Below, one piece after another: positions 1 to 10,386 of a stretch of DNA of 64,000 bases (position 1 is the stretch's first letter; each line of letters starts with the position of its first letter). The stretch is from assembly GCA_016110215.1 (NCBI GenBank), contig JADWQD010000004.1, positions 1,054,001-1,118,000 on the forward strand. Reading direction: 5' to 3'. The notes under the pieces were generated by a model that saw only the letters and a program-made list of their open reading frames with translations, was not told the origin of the DNA and made no database searches. This DNA comes from Capronia americana (lineage: Eukaryota; Ascomycota; Eurotiomycetes; Chaetothyriales; Herpotrichiellaceae). A program made the position numbers and the translations under genes.

Positions 1-140
1 TAGCTCAACGAGATACAACCACGTCGATAAAAGGTCACCTATCGATTCCGAGCATTGAAAACGAGTTCATATCTGCGCATTCTCGCTCTACGTCGAGATC
101 ATCTTCCCTCCCGCGCCATTAATCCAGCTCCGCCGAAGCC

Positions 141-1990
141 ATGAGTGGCGATAAGCAACATCTCAACGGTTCGGGTCCGACTCGAAATGGTGTCAACGGC
201 GCGGACGACGTCGAAATGAAAGATGGCTCCCAAAATGCAAAGAAGGGCACCAAAGGGTCGAAGGATAAGGAAGGAGACAGCGATATGACCGTTGTTGTTC
301 CGCCCTCGAAAGGCTCAAACACTCCGAGCGCTCCTTCAAAAGCGACTGAGGCTGATCTGACAAATGGGGATGTTGATGGCGACGGCGAGAAAGTGGCCGA
401 AGAACCAGTCGATCCTCAAGAAAAGGCCATTGAAGGTAAAGCGACGTGCTTCCAGGATTCTGTGTCGGAGCCGCTTTACTGACTTGCTCCCAGAAATAAA
501 AGCAAATCTGCCGTTACTGGAACGTGCCGTCAGTCAATTTGATCCTCGATTCAGCTTGAGAGTCCTCCGATCCATACCCTCCAATCGTAAGCATCTGACC
601 GCCTACGTTCTGGCCACCGTCGTCACCGATACATATTCCAGCCCTACCGCAACCGCCATCTCGCTCCTCAGCGCCGTCAAAGACGACCCGACCTTTCCCT
701 CTCAGAAAGCAGAGGAGTGGCATAGCAAGAAAGATGCGTCGCACCAGAAGACCTCGCAGAAAGAAATACTACCAGAAATCGATGTCTACCTCTCCATCTT
801 AGTCCAAGTGCATCTCTACGATAAGAAGTCAATCAACGCCGGCGCGCAATTCTCAAGCGCCCTGGTCGAGCATCTGCGCACCTTGAATCGCCGGACACTG
901 GACTCTCTGTCTGCACGGGTGTACTTCTACTATGCTCTTTTCCACGAAGAAATTGCGCCGCAGCCTCCTTCACCTGCCGCCGCAGTCATTTCCATTCGGA
1001 AAACCTTGCTCGATGCGCTGAGGACTGCAACGCTACGGAAAGATCAAGATATACAAGCATCAGTGACGACGCTACTTCTGCGGAACTATCTCTCTACCTC
1101 CCACATCACTCAAGCCGACCTGCTGATATCACACACCAAATTCCCGGATACTGCTGCCAACAACCAGGTCGCCCGTTATTTGTACTACCTCGGTCGCATT
1201 CGAGCGATCCAGCTGCAGTATACGGAAGCCCACGAACACCTGATCGGTGCAACACGGAAGTCGCCAACAGCATACAAGGCCAGCGGATTCTACCAAGCTT
1301 CGACCAAATTGCTCATTGTAGTCGAGCTTCTGATGGGAGACATTCCTGACCGCGCAATCTTTCGCCAGCCGAGCCTCGAAAAAGCGCTGCAACCATATCT
1401 TCAGCTCGTTCAGGCCGTCAGCTCGGGGGATGTGATTGGTTTCCAGAACTTGGTTCTGCGATACAGCGCAACCTTCAGAAAGGATGACACCTACACTCTC
1501 ATTCTGAGACTGCGGCAGAATGTCATCCGGACGGGTATCCGAATGATGTCTCTTTCATATGCAAGAATCTCTCTGCGAGACATGTGTCTTCGATTGGGCT
1601 TGGACAGTGAAGAGTCTGCAGAGTACATTGTCGCAAAGGCTATTCGCGATGGAGTCATCGAAGCAAGTCTTGACCATGAGCGTGGGTACATGAAGAGCAA
1701 GGAGACCGGCGACGTCTACGCCACCGGAGAACCCGGCGACGCTTTTCACGATCGGATTCAAGCTTGCCTAGCTCTTCACGACGAGAGCGTCAAGGTACGT
1801 AGATCCTGCCATTTATCCCATTACAGTGCTGATCTTGTCACAGGCGATGCGTTTCCCCATGAACCAGCACAGACTAGAGCTCAAGAATGCTCAAGAGGCT
1901 CGGGAGCGCGAACGTGAGCTAGCGAAGGAGATTGTGGAAGGAGAGATGGACGAAGACGACGCGCCTGGCGGTGATTTCGACGGGATCTGA
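141..1990 (+). CDS. RPN3: 26S proteasome regulatory subunit RPN3 (PSMD3)
   Basis: Non-ATPase subunit of the 19S proteasome lid; a PCI-domain scaffold protein acting in nucleus and cytosol. I read three exons: 141-435, 494-1794 and 1844-1990, with introns of 58 and 49 bp (phases 1 and 0), giving 580 residues, the usual fungal size. The first exon is a low-complexity acidic and Lys-rich leader. The body has the helical repeats and C-terminal PCI/winged-helix region of the family: a segment FQNLVLRYSATFRKDDTYTL, then the RMMSLSYARISLRDMCLRLG block, and a charged C-terminal tail ending DFDGI. Both introns are needed: reading through the first hits a stop after 113 codons, and the second restores the charged tail. 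DAM1 follows 495 bp downstream in the same direction. Family assignment is from recognised sequence, not a search. Confidence 0.95.
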
Positions 1991-2485
1991 TTGAGAACAA
2001 CATATTGTATTACATACGGATTGGTAGCCGACCGTCAAAGGATACTGCCAGGCGCGTCACTCGCAGAATCTCAGCAGAAGGTCTCCGGTCTTGCATTCTT
2101 CAGGTAACGGAAGGGTTATCCCAAGAGTTCGGGGATCAGCTGATGGTTGATCGTTCCCTGCCTCGCCAGACCTTTAGAGGCTGTAGTCGGCCAGTCGGCT
2201 TGAATAGCTAGGTTCAAATGTAATAGTCGCAGAACTTCTACTTGCCACGGGCGGGTGTGTCATAATACGGTGACTGTCACAGTGCTACTCCGACGCCAAT
2301 ACAATATCACCATCGTTGTCGAGCCTCGTCAAGCCAGCCTTGCCGGAGAAACTTGTTTATCCCTTGCCGAGACCTAGGCGCGTCCTCATTGGCTGAGAAC
2401 AACACGTCTTGATCTCTTCCTCACTTGCATGTCAACCGTTGATCTCACATTCACCTCGTTTCGGACCTCTTGCAACTCTCCAAAC
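1991..2485. other. Intergenic region RPN3-DAM1
   Basis: About 495 bp holding the RPN3 3' end and presumably the DAM1 promoter. I see no gene, repeat or clear TATA element. An in-frame ATG at 2429 could extend DAM1 by 19 residues. Confidence 0.6.
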
Positions 2486-3302
2486 ATGGCCCAACCACGC
2501 CCAACATCCCTACACCCCTCTCGGACACGCTCCCGCTCACCCATATCTCGACCAACAACACCCCTGCGCGCCTCCTCCCGCTCCTCCTTCCGCGCTTCAA
2601 CAGCCCTTCCAAATGACACCATCCCAACCGGCTTGGACCACCTCGAACCGCAATTCGCAGAACTAAGCGACTCGATGGCGGATCTGGAGGCGAATCTAAT
2701 GCACTTGCAACTCATGCACGAGAGTCTCAGTCGGTTTGGCGAGAGTTTCGCCAGTTTCCTGTACGGGCTGAATATGAATGCTTTCGTGGTGGATTTCCCC
2801 GAGGTAAGCATCGCCCTATCTACCGCAAACGCTGCCCCCGTCACCGTATGCCCCTGACGTGTCCTGGGGAGAGGGGGGCAAGGGGACCTTGATGTTGTGT
2901 GTCGATTGTCAATATTGACGCGTGCACGCCATGGCATATCAGGCTCCAATCCCAGAATCGATCAAGCGGTGGCAGAGGCGTCAACAGGGGGTCGACGAGC
3001 ATTCAACAACCATGCCTGACTCTTCCACGACTGGGACGACCCAGCCCGACGGGAATGCCGGGGATGCAACGTTCATGACGAATGCGGACGTCAGCTTCGC
3101 TAGTTTGAAAGCCACGCCGAGGAGGAAGACCGTGGCGCCGCCGGTCACTCCGGGGACTACGTCGACGGTTCAGCAAAGTAGGCTTCCTGGAGTTAGGCGC
3201 GGAGGAGGGCCCGCTGGGAGAGGAGGGAGGGGTGATGGCGGTGGGCGGGGTGCGAGAGGGACTGGTCTAATACCAAGAGGGAGAGGTAGGGGAGCAAAGT
3301 GA
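2486..3302 (+). CDS. DAM1: DASH complex subunit DAM1
   Basis: Kinetochore component of the DASH/Dam1 ring that couples chromosomes to spindle microtubules. Two exons, 2486-2803 and 2943-3302, with a 139 bp phase-0 intron, encode 225 residues. The diagnostic conserved core lies at about residues 55-108 (LEANLMHLQLMHESLSRFGE, then FLYGLNMNAFVVDFPEAP) and spans the splice junction, which supports the intron. The N-terminus is rich in Ser, Arg and Pro. The last 35 residues form an Arg-Gly-rich tail (GRGGRGDGGGRGARG and similar), as in RNA- or microtubule-binding tails. Start: the ATG at 2486 gives a short Ser/Arg leader; the ATG at 2429 is a less likely alternative. It is transcribed toward the homeobox-factor gene, with 1.3 kb between the two 3' ends. 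Confidence 0.92.
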
Positions 3303-4600
3303 GCTTGCAGCTCGTGAGACGATGGCCTGCGGGACGATGTCGTCGACCCATCCCGTCCCCCACACTGATGATACCAAGGGGTGGTACGACGTGACGATGA
3401 AAATACGAATTCCAATCGAGAACGATACCCACGTTATGGTAACAGTTACATACGATCATGGCAGTGAGATCAACTTCGGAAGTTTCTGAGACGTCCTTTA
3501 CTTGTTCTTTTGCTCCTCTTCCTCTCCATCCTCACCAGATAGACCCCTTACAGCAGGCCACGTGGTGGACTGTGGGCGTTGTGATCCGAGCGGGTAGATG
3601 GTGAGTAGCGGCGTTAGTGATATTGATGACAGGCGTGGATAGTAGGGGGGAAAGCGGGAAGAAGGAAAGGAGGGGGACTCAGATAGAGAGAGAGTAGCAT
3701 GGCATTGGATGCGAGGTCTCTCGCGTGGCAATGGATGTGAGATGTCTTCGCGCTAAGTACGCCTTGACAATTGCCCCTCAGCCATCGAGGCGACTCGGAT
3801 AGTCAAGGCTTTGTCGCGGACGATCACCGCCACTATCGCGGAGCATATGAGGTTGATCGTTCAGAGATCCCACCCTCAGCAAAGCTACACCCTGCCAGCG
3901 GTTACCGCCAGGAAGACGACCCAACGAAAATCCATTTGCATCGGCTTTCTTGTCTTCATCAACATATTCTCTTCATAATTCGTATTGTCATCAGCGGCAT
4001 CGACATTTGCTCCCTCTGCTTCCGTTTCAACCGTGCCTTCAGAATTTCTCCAGGAAACGAACGCCCCAGCACGGCTGGCGAGCCGAATGCCACGGGTCGA
4101 CGATTCGTGCCGCGATGTGCAACCAGCACATCCCGTCAGGGGTGGTCATTGTTGTGGTGAGGGATGCCGGCATCCACAGGTACCTGGAATTCAGAGAGGC
4201 AACGGCAACTTGGACCCTACTCCTCCTCAGTATCCAGCTGCTGACCGATACTCTCAATGCGGCCGGAAGTCGGCTTCAGGTACATCCCCCACCGATTCAA
4301 CATCCAGATTGCAAATATCCCACACGGCCTGCTCTTGCGTTTGCAAGGCGGTTAAGCAGGGAAGTTGTATGATATTGCAGAGAGGACGATGGGGACCGTG
4401 AAACCGGATCCGTAGAGGGGGCAGTTTCGATGAAGAGGGACGACAAGAGACTTTCTATTCGGAGAGGTGGAACGCTGCAGTCTGCCGATTGCTGTGGTTT
4501 CTTCATGCTGTCTCTGGAAAGACTCGGCCAGTCAACCGTTCTCGTCCCAGCATTACGTCCAGTCGAAACGTTCATACATGGCTGGAAGCAGCCTGTCCTA
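3303..4600. other. Convergent intergenic region, no gene recognised
   Basis: About 1.3 kb between the 3' ends of DAM1 and the homeobox factor. A purine-rich tract runs at roughly 3643-3695. Several overlapping open frames exist at 3771-4401 on the plus strand, but none has recognisable protein character and all three frames are open at once, as in chance open frames. Nothing functional is supported. Confidence 0.6.
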
Positions 4601-7504
4601 TCATTGATTTTCTTTCTTGTTCCATCTGCTGCTTGGAAGGCGCTCTCCCTTCTTGAAGTGCTCTGCGACGTGCTCGACACGCTCTTGCCACGTCGCGTTT
4701 GCGTTGTCACAAAACGGACATATCAAATTTCCCGCAGGCACATCAAGCTCACGACCTTTATAACTCTCTAGAAGATGTGGAGGAGAAGAATAATGGACGA
4801 GACGTAAGTGCTGCACCAAGGCATCTTTGCGCAAGTACGTCCTGTCCTTCTCTGGCCGCTCCCAGCATTCTTCGAAACGATGAGGACAAGTTTCGGGGGG
4901 AAAGCAGCTCATCGCATACATGGGACATCTGCCATAATCAGAGAGACAGTTACCACCATCCACGACCAATGCTGACGGCTCACACACCCACACCCTGGGT
5001 GGAGCATGAACAGCCTCTTCATGTCGTTGCCATGTATATTTCTTGTTGAATATGTTCCCACAGAATGTGCATTGAAAGGCACCGTCGCCAGAAGATTTGA
5101 CGTAGGCATTGGCTGCTGAAACTTCCGGGAACTCGGCATCTCCTGGTTCCCACATATCTGTAGCTAGGGGAACCTCAAAGTCGGAGAAAACATCATGGAG
5201 AGATTCCATATAAGAGGATTGATAAGCAGCTTCATCGGAAGCAGGCTGAGTATCATGCATCACGAGAACTCCTTGAGCCCTAGAAGGCGTAGAGTCCCGA
5301 CGCCAGCGCCAGCTCGGTGCCCGGAGATCAGTCGGCGGAGTAGTGGGTGCGATTCCTGGTGATGCGCCTCCATAGGCGACTCTCCGCCCTTTCCGAGGTC
5401 CAAAAGCCATGTAGCTGGAGCAGGATGCTACAGACGCCGCACCACTTGAACCTCCATGTGATTGTGCATAGTGGGAACGGCTTTCGGCTTCGTGGTAGGT
5501 GCTTGGAACTGAATTGATCCAGCTGAAGTCTTGATCTTGGGCGCCCAGCGACTGATGCGGCTGCATTTCAATTCCCGGATTGGGCAAGAGAAGCTGCGGA
5601 TCGATTTGTGGCGGACTGGTCGTTGTATATGGGTTCCAGTTTTGTGTACTTGCACTCCGTCTGAGTGCCGCCCCGGCGCTTTCCCCAGATTTGCGTTGCT
5701 GCTGAGATTTGTCGACTGCACCAATACTCTTTCTGCGTCCCAATGAAGGCTGTGCCGCGGGTGTCGCTGTTGAGTGAAGTTTCGTCCAGTGCCGGAGAAG
5801 AAGGTCACGTCTTGCGAACCTGCGACGGCAATCGGGGCACTGAAAAGGTTTCTTCTCTCTCAGATGCGACAGCTCATGGATTCTCAAATAGCGGAATCGG
5901 CTAAACGAGCGCGTACAGGTACTGCAAGCATAACGCTCAGCCTTGTTGAGGTTAGGTGGTGCTTGGCTAGAAGCAACTCCTCCGTGGTGTTCGGAGCTAA
6001 TATCTCCATAATGCAACTGCTGACTGAGTTCAAACGAAGGACCTGCTTCAGCGTCTTGATTCTGGGCTACACTGGATTTGGGGGAAGGCGGTTTGTCCAG
6101 GCCAACAGGTTCAACAGACCGATCATGTATGTCAGGAGAAGTGACAGGATCAGCAGTCTCAGGCGACGCCAGACCCATGGGGGCATCGCAACCGTGGCCT
6201 TCTGTCGGGGCTCTTTTTTCCCCACCACTTTCAGCAGCTTGTCTTTCTGGAGGCAGTTTGCGGGTGCGCTCATTTGCATCCAGTGTCGCAAAGCCGCCAG
6301 GCTCGGTAGGGAGAAGCTCCAGCCATCGTTCGATACCCCAATCTTGGAGATACGACGTTGGCTCAAGGCACAGCGACTCCCCATGGCTGCTGTTCATGCT
6401 GTTGGATTTTGGAGTAGACCAGTGACTGCCTGGATGACTTGGCAGACCGACCTGCAGGGAGTATTTTCCGTTGGTAGCGGACTGAGCCCCGCAACTCCGT
6501 GAAAGAGAGAGGCGCAGTGAGGGTGGAGGACAGCTATTCGGTCTCTTCAGATTTGCTGCACTGGTGCTGGCTTCACACCAGTTAGGCCCAAAAGCGTAGA
6601 CATCTCTTAGAAGGCTGTAGCATTTCGTAAAGCCATCTAAAGACCTCGCTTTGCCCGTCCTTACGCCGGTCAGTGAACGACAAGCCGTCCCAAGCATCTT
6701 TATGTCACGATGGATGGAAATGCGCTCCACAGGCAAATAATGTCTCAGCCATGGTCCTTGTCGGAGACTGACCTGCTCGAGGGACATGACATTTTCGCCG
6801 CGGAGGCTGCCCGCTTGATCCAGCGTGAGCCTTGCAAGCTTCCTCTGGCGTGTCCTCGCGAACCACCTCTCAACTTGGCGAGTCGATAATCCAGTGGAAT
6901 TTGCCAGACCCGCCTTTGTTGTTGGGCTTGGAAATGGGTCGGCCAAATTGCGAGACAACCAATCTTCAAGCACTGCCGTCTGAAAATGGGTAAAGGCAGG
7001 CTTCTTCGCCACAGTTTTCCTCCCGCTCTTAGACGACCCGGTATCATGCGACCCAGAAGAAGCAGGTCTTGATCTCTTCTTATGTGATAGGTTATTTTGC
7101 GATTTCGGCGACAGAGGCCCAGACAGGTGGATTGACAGGGGATTTCCTGGCACCGAAGAGTCGTCGAATGTCATTTGGGTGAGAAACTCGTCTTGTTGGT
7201 CAATTGTGTCATTTATGAATACATCAGCGTCTGCCATCAGGAGATCGTCCTGGCAGATGTTGTTCTCGAGCAGTCGCTGGAAAGCTGGCGAATGAGACGG
7301 CTGTGCGACTGACATATAAGTCGAGGAGAATGGATCGAAGGATCCATGGCGAACTCCATTGACATATGCACCCGCGGCATGATTAAACACGCCCACATCA
7401 CCCACAATCGCGGGGGAGTTGTCGAAAGACCCATTCGCCTCCGACCCCAAATCGAGTAGGACATCATCCCATGAAGTCCATAACGACGCGGCATCAGTGT
7501 TCAT
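4601..7504 (-). CDS. Homeobox and C2H2 zinc-finger transcription factor
   Basis: Uninterrupted reading frame of 967 residues. Order of parts: acidic Ser-rich N-terminus; basic stretch near 140-165; homeodomain at about 165-224, whose spacing suggests the TALE/KN type (GLSTRQVERWFARTRQRK in the third helix); a long linker; two C2H2 fingers at about 525-547 and 554-577; a further C2H2 finger at about 810-833; and Cys/His-rich segments near 880-904 and 929-949. This homeobox-plus-C2H2 architecture is widespread in Pezizomycotina and mostly uncharacterised; role inferred as nuclear DNA-binding regulator. Oddity: the recognition helix reads WF-A-R-T-R, so the almost invariant Asn at homeodomain position 51 is Arg (AGG). 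The gene is divergent from UBP8 over a 694 bp shared upstream region. The ATG at 7504 is the first in frame. Confidence 0.85.
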   Translation of the reverse strand: MNTDAASLWTSWDDVLLDLGSEANGSFDNSPAIVGDVGVFNHAAGAYVNGVRHGSFDPFSSTYMSVAQPSHSPAFQRLLENNICQDDLLMADADVFINDTIDQQDEFLTQMTFDDSSVPGNPLSIHLSGPLSPKSQNNLSHKKRSRPASSGSHDTGSSKSGRKTVAKKPAFTHFQTAVLEDWLSRNLADPFPSPTTKAGLANSTGLSTRQVERWFARTRQRKLARLTLDQAGSLRGENVMSLEQVSLRQGPWLRHYLPVERISIHRDIKMLGTACRSLTGVRTGKARSLDGFTKCYSLLRDVYAFGPNWCEASTSAANLKRPNSCPPPSLRLSLSRSCGAQSATNGKYSLQVGLPSHPGSHWSTPKSNSMNSSHGESLCLEPTSYLQDWGIERWLELLPTEPGGFATLDANERTRKLPPERQAAESGGEKRAPTEGHGCDAPMGLASPETADPVTSPDIHDRSVEPVGLDKPPSPKSSVAQNQDAEAGPSFELSQQLHYGDISSEHHGGVASSQAPPNLNKAERYACSTCTRSFSRFRYLRIHELSHLREKKPFQCPDCRRRFARRDLLLRHWTKLHSTATPAAQPSLGRRKSIGAVDKSQQQRKSGESAGAALRRSASTQNWNPYTTTSPPQIDPQLLLPNPGIEMQPHQSLGAQDQDFSWINSVPSTYHEAESRSHYAQSHGGSSGAASVASCSSYMAFGPRKGRRVAYGGASPGIAPTTPPTDLRAPSWRWRRDSTPSRAQGVLVMHDTQPASDEAAYQSSYMESLHDVFSDFEVPLATDMWEPGDAEFPEVSAANAYVKSSGDGAFQCTFCGNIFNKKYTWQRHEEAVHAPPRVWVCEPSALVVDGGNCLSDYGRCPMYAMSCFPPETCPHRFEECWERPEKDRTYLRKDALVQHLRLVHYSSPPHLLESYKGRELDVPAGNLICPFCDNANATWQERVEHVAEHFKKGERLPSSRWNKKENQ

Positions 7505-8198
7505 CTTGCCAAGGCTAGGTGATGTTGACCATCAACTGTCACCTCAAACACGGATAGACATCCCTGGTAGCTACAGTGCTACATAGCCACCTCAGTCCGC
7601 TTGATCTCGATAGTGGTAGAGCGTCCATGGATGGCGATAGGGAAAGAAAGGTTGAAGCACAACTGAAGAGCCTCGTCGCATGGCAAGCCGTGGGTTTCAA
7701 GGTGGCCAATCAGCAAGAACAATCGCGCTGCCTGGCATTCAAGGTGCTCGCTTAGCTAGGCCAATCATCGCCAGGACCTGCTTCCAAGACGGTGGTGGGA
7801 TGTAGTTATCGCGAGGCTGTGTTTGCATTCAAGACAATATGACCCGCCGTAATCTCAGCCTCGCTGCCCGGCGGAGCATAGACGCCGGCCAAAAATAACC
7901 AGCACAATCTTCACATTTTGAGCCTCACTTGTTGCCGCTCCCTCTATTCAAGAGCGCGGCTATTGTCTATTGTACTTACGCTTATGCATGAATAGACTTG
8001 CGTTGTCCGGGGTAGGTGGATTGGGAAATATCCGACAAGAAAGCGCCATCTGCAATCTGGGAGCTCACTTTCGAAAGTCGCATCTCCTGAAGCGGCTCAC
8101 ACCATCGACTTTCCATTCCTCGCGTAACCGACAGGGATCTCGACCATCGACTTCGTTGTCCGACGCCATTCCAGGTGCATAGGCCGACAGCTTCTGCC
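7505..8198. promoter_or_regulatory. Shared upstream region, homeobox factor / UBP8
   Basis: 694 bp between two divergent start codons, so it must hold both promoters. I see no clear TATA box and no open frame of interest. Its promoter role is inferred from gene orientation only. Confidence 0.5.
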
Positions 8199-9953
8199 AT
8201 GACAGCCTCCCCGTATCACATGCCTTCGACAGGCTGCGAACATCTTAAACCCGCCACAATCAAGAAAATCACGGCCTTCCGCAACGAATCAAATGTCATT
8301 GACGCCGACTTCGCAACCTACAGCTGTATCTCCTGCAGCTTTACCGGCAGTTTCCCCATGCTGGAGAAACACTTCACCAAAACGAAGCACGAGTTTGCCG
8401 TCTCCTCAAGAGCCGTCTGGTGTGGCCAATGCAACGACCTGGTCTACGATCCAGCTTTATTAGTCAGCACCGGCCGGACCGTGAGCGCGATCAGCAGTAA
8501 ACCAGTCGTCAATGGCGTGAAGCGAAAGCTGATAGAGTCCAACGGCGGGGAGGACGACTCTTACTTGACGACAAACACGTCCCAACGACCGTGCGGTCGG
8601 ACCGGAGTACGTGGACTGTACAATCTGGGGGAGACATGCTACATGAACGCAGTGCTGCAGATGATGGTGCACAATCCGCTACTGGCAAGCTACTTCTTGG
8701 GAATGGGGCATTCCATCCACACGTGTCCCATCAACCGCGAGCTGGAGGGCAAGAAGGAGAAGGGCAATGAGTCGGAGGAGGAGCAGCAGGACGACGACGG
8801 TGTCAGTTCCGAAGAGAAGAAGGAACTGCCCAGCTGCGTGGCGTGTGGCATGACAGAAGTCTTCTCCGACGTTACCATGGTGGACCAGCCGATCCCTGCC
8901 CAGGCTGTCAATTTGCTCTTTGCGAGCTGGAAGAACATTCAGGTAAGTTGCGCCGCCGCGTTTTCTCCTCACCTACCAAATAAAATCCGGCGCGTGATCA
9001 TGCCAATTCGTTCTGCGACTAACGCACCTCACCAGCACATGTCCGGCAAAGGCCAACAGGACGCGCAAGAGTGGTTCATGTGCATCGTTGACCGCCTGCA
9101 CGAAGGCGTCGCGCAGTACGTCCCCTCCTCCAACGACACGTCCGCCGGCAACACCGCCTCCACGCCGAGCAAGCAATGCGTGTGTTTCTTCCATAAGGTC
9201 TTCTATGGCCGCTACAACAGCCAAATCACCTGCGACACCTGCCACACGATCTCGTCGACAGAAGACGAATTCTCCAGCATCAGTCTCGACTTTAAGAAGC
9301 AGGCCAAGAAACGCAAAAAGGCGGCCAAGGAGGCGGCCGCGAAAGAAGCCGCAGCAAAGGAAGCGGCCAAGGACGACGCGACCTCTAAAAAGGACAGCAA
9401 AAGGGGGGACGCCGCCGCCGCCGAGGACCTGCGCATCCAGATCCCCACCCTGCGTGATATGCTGCGCGCGTTCACGGCGCCGGAGCCCCTGTCGCCGGAC
9501 CAGTACCACTGCACGAGCTGCAACGACAAGCGGTCGGCAAAGAAACAGACCCGTATCCGCAAGTTACCTGCCCTCCTGTGCGTGCACGTCAAGCGCTTCG
9601 GCATGACGGCCTCGTTTGCGCCCGAGAAGTATGAAGGGAAGATTGATTTCAGCCTCACGCTCGATATGGCGCCGTATACAACCCGGCCGCCGCCGAAGAA
9701 CGGCGACCACCGAAGGGATGCAAGGGGCAAGAATGGCGGGAAGAAAGACAATGAGTTTCTGTACGACCTCGACTGTGTGGTGGTGCATCAGGGCGAACAC
9801 GCTCAAAACGGCCATTACTTTGCGTTCTGCCGGCAGGATAACAAGTGGTTCCGGTTTGATGACGAGATTGTGAGTGCCACGACCACCGAGGACGTGATGC
9901 GCCAGGAGGCGTACCTGCTATTTTATTCCCTGAGAAGTCTCGAGAGGGTATGA
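8199..9953 (+). CDS. UBP8: Ubiquitin carboxyl-terminal hydrolase, UBP8/USP22-like (SAGA)
   Basis: Cysteine protease that removes ubiquitin, in the Ubp8/USP22 family that acts on histone H2B as part of SAGA. Exons 8199-8942 and 9036-9953 with a 93 bp intron give 553 residues. N-terminal UBP-type zinc finger (Cys/His pairs from residue 13 to about 80), then the USP Cys box GLYNLGETCYMNAVLQ with catalytic Cys near 147, and the His box GEHAQNGHYFAFC with His near 508, followed by FRFDDE. Between the boxes is an Ala/Lys/Glu-rich insertion (DNA 9298-9420) with EAAAK-like repeats. The intron is a multiple of three with no in-frame stop, so reading through adds 31 residues; it is called an intron because of GTAAGT, a CTAAC branch, and because removal restores the conserved QQDAQEW context. 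The start is the ATG at 8199. Confidence 0.93.
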   Translation: MTASPYHMPSTGCEHLKPATIKKITAFRNESNVIDADFATYSCISCSFTGSFPMLEKHFTKTKHEFAVSSRAVWCGQCNDLVYDPALLVSTGRTVSAISSKPVVNGVKRKLIESNGGEDDSYLTTNTSQRPCGRTGVRGLYNLGETCYMNAVLQMMVHNPLLASYFLGMGHSIHTCPINRELEGKKEKGNESEEEQQDDDGVSSEEKKELPSCVACGMTEVFSDVTMVDQPIPAQAVNLLFASWKNIQVSCAAAFSPHLPNKIRRVIMPIRSATNAPHQHMSGKGQQDAQEWFMCIVDRLHEGVAQYVPSSNDTSAGNTASTPSKQCVCFFHKVFYGRYNSQITCDTCHTISSTEDEFSSISLDFKKQAKKRKKAAKEAAAKEAAAKEAAKDDATSKKDSKRGDAAAAEDLRIQIPTLRDMLRAFTAPEPLSPDQYHCTSCNDKRSAKKQTRIRKLPALLCVHVKRFGMTASFAPEKYEGKIDFSLTLDMAPYTTRPPPKNGDHRRDARGKNGGKKDNEFLYDLDCVVVHQGEHAQNGHYFAFCRQDNKWFRFDDEIVSATTTEDVMRQEAYLLFYSLRSLERV

Positions 9954-10203
9954 GGAGTGGGGATGGATGTACTGTCATTTACAGGAGTTAGGCGAAGCAC
10001 TGCTGTCGGTATAGCACAGCACGGCATGAGACAGCACATGCCATCGCAGTGGGAACAGGAATAGGAACGGGAAACGAAACAAACATAGAGATACGAAGCA
10101 GAAAAGAAAAAACGGAACAGGATGCAGGATGCAGAATACATACTCAGGTGGTCTGGGTGCATAACATGCTGTGATATGCGATTGGATCCTCTGAACCGTC
10201 CTT

Positions 10204-10222
10204 CCTGTATACAGTATACAGG
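10204..10222. repeat. Perfect inverted repeat
   Basis: Nine-base arms CCTGTATAC and GTATACAGG separated by one A. About 250 bp after the UBP8 stop; could be a protein-binding palindrome or chance. Confidence 0.75.
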
Positions 10223-10370
10223 ATCCTGTAACATGGGGGTTTGTGTTTCCTCATTCCCCAACGCGGACTCAAAAGAGGATTCGGCAATTACGACAGTTCT
10301 GTGCACATACATATGCAGTGTGGTTCTCGAACTATTCATGGTAGTGCACTCGGCCGAGCGCATACTCGCA

Positions 10371-10386
10371 CGTAGTACCGAGTACT
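10371..10386. repeat. GTAC-centred repeat, copy 1
   Basis: The 16-mer CGTAGTACCGAGTACT, containing arms AGTAC and GTACT around CGA. It recurs exactly at 59596-59611, and its last 13 bases recur at 60714-60726. More GTAC sites follow to 10411. Confidence 0.8.

Noticed and set aside
3771..4401. Overlapping plus-strand open frames between DAM1 and the homeobox factor
   Set aside because: All three frames are open at once and none gives protein-like sequence.
5774..6502. 242-codon plus-strand open frame opposite the homeobox factor
   Set aside because: Antisense shadow; Arg/Ser-rich, no recognisable fold.
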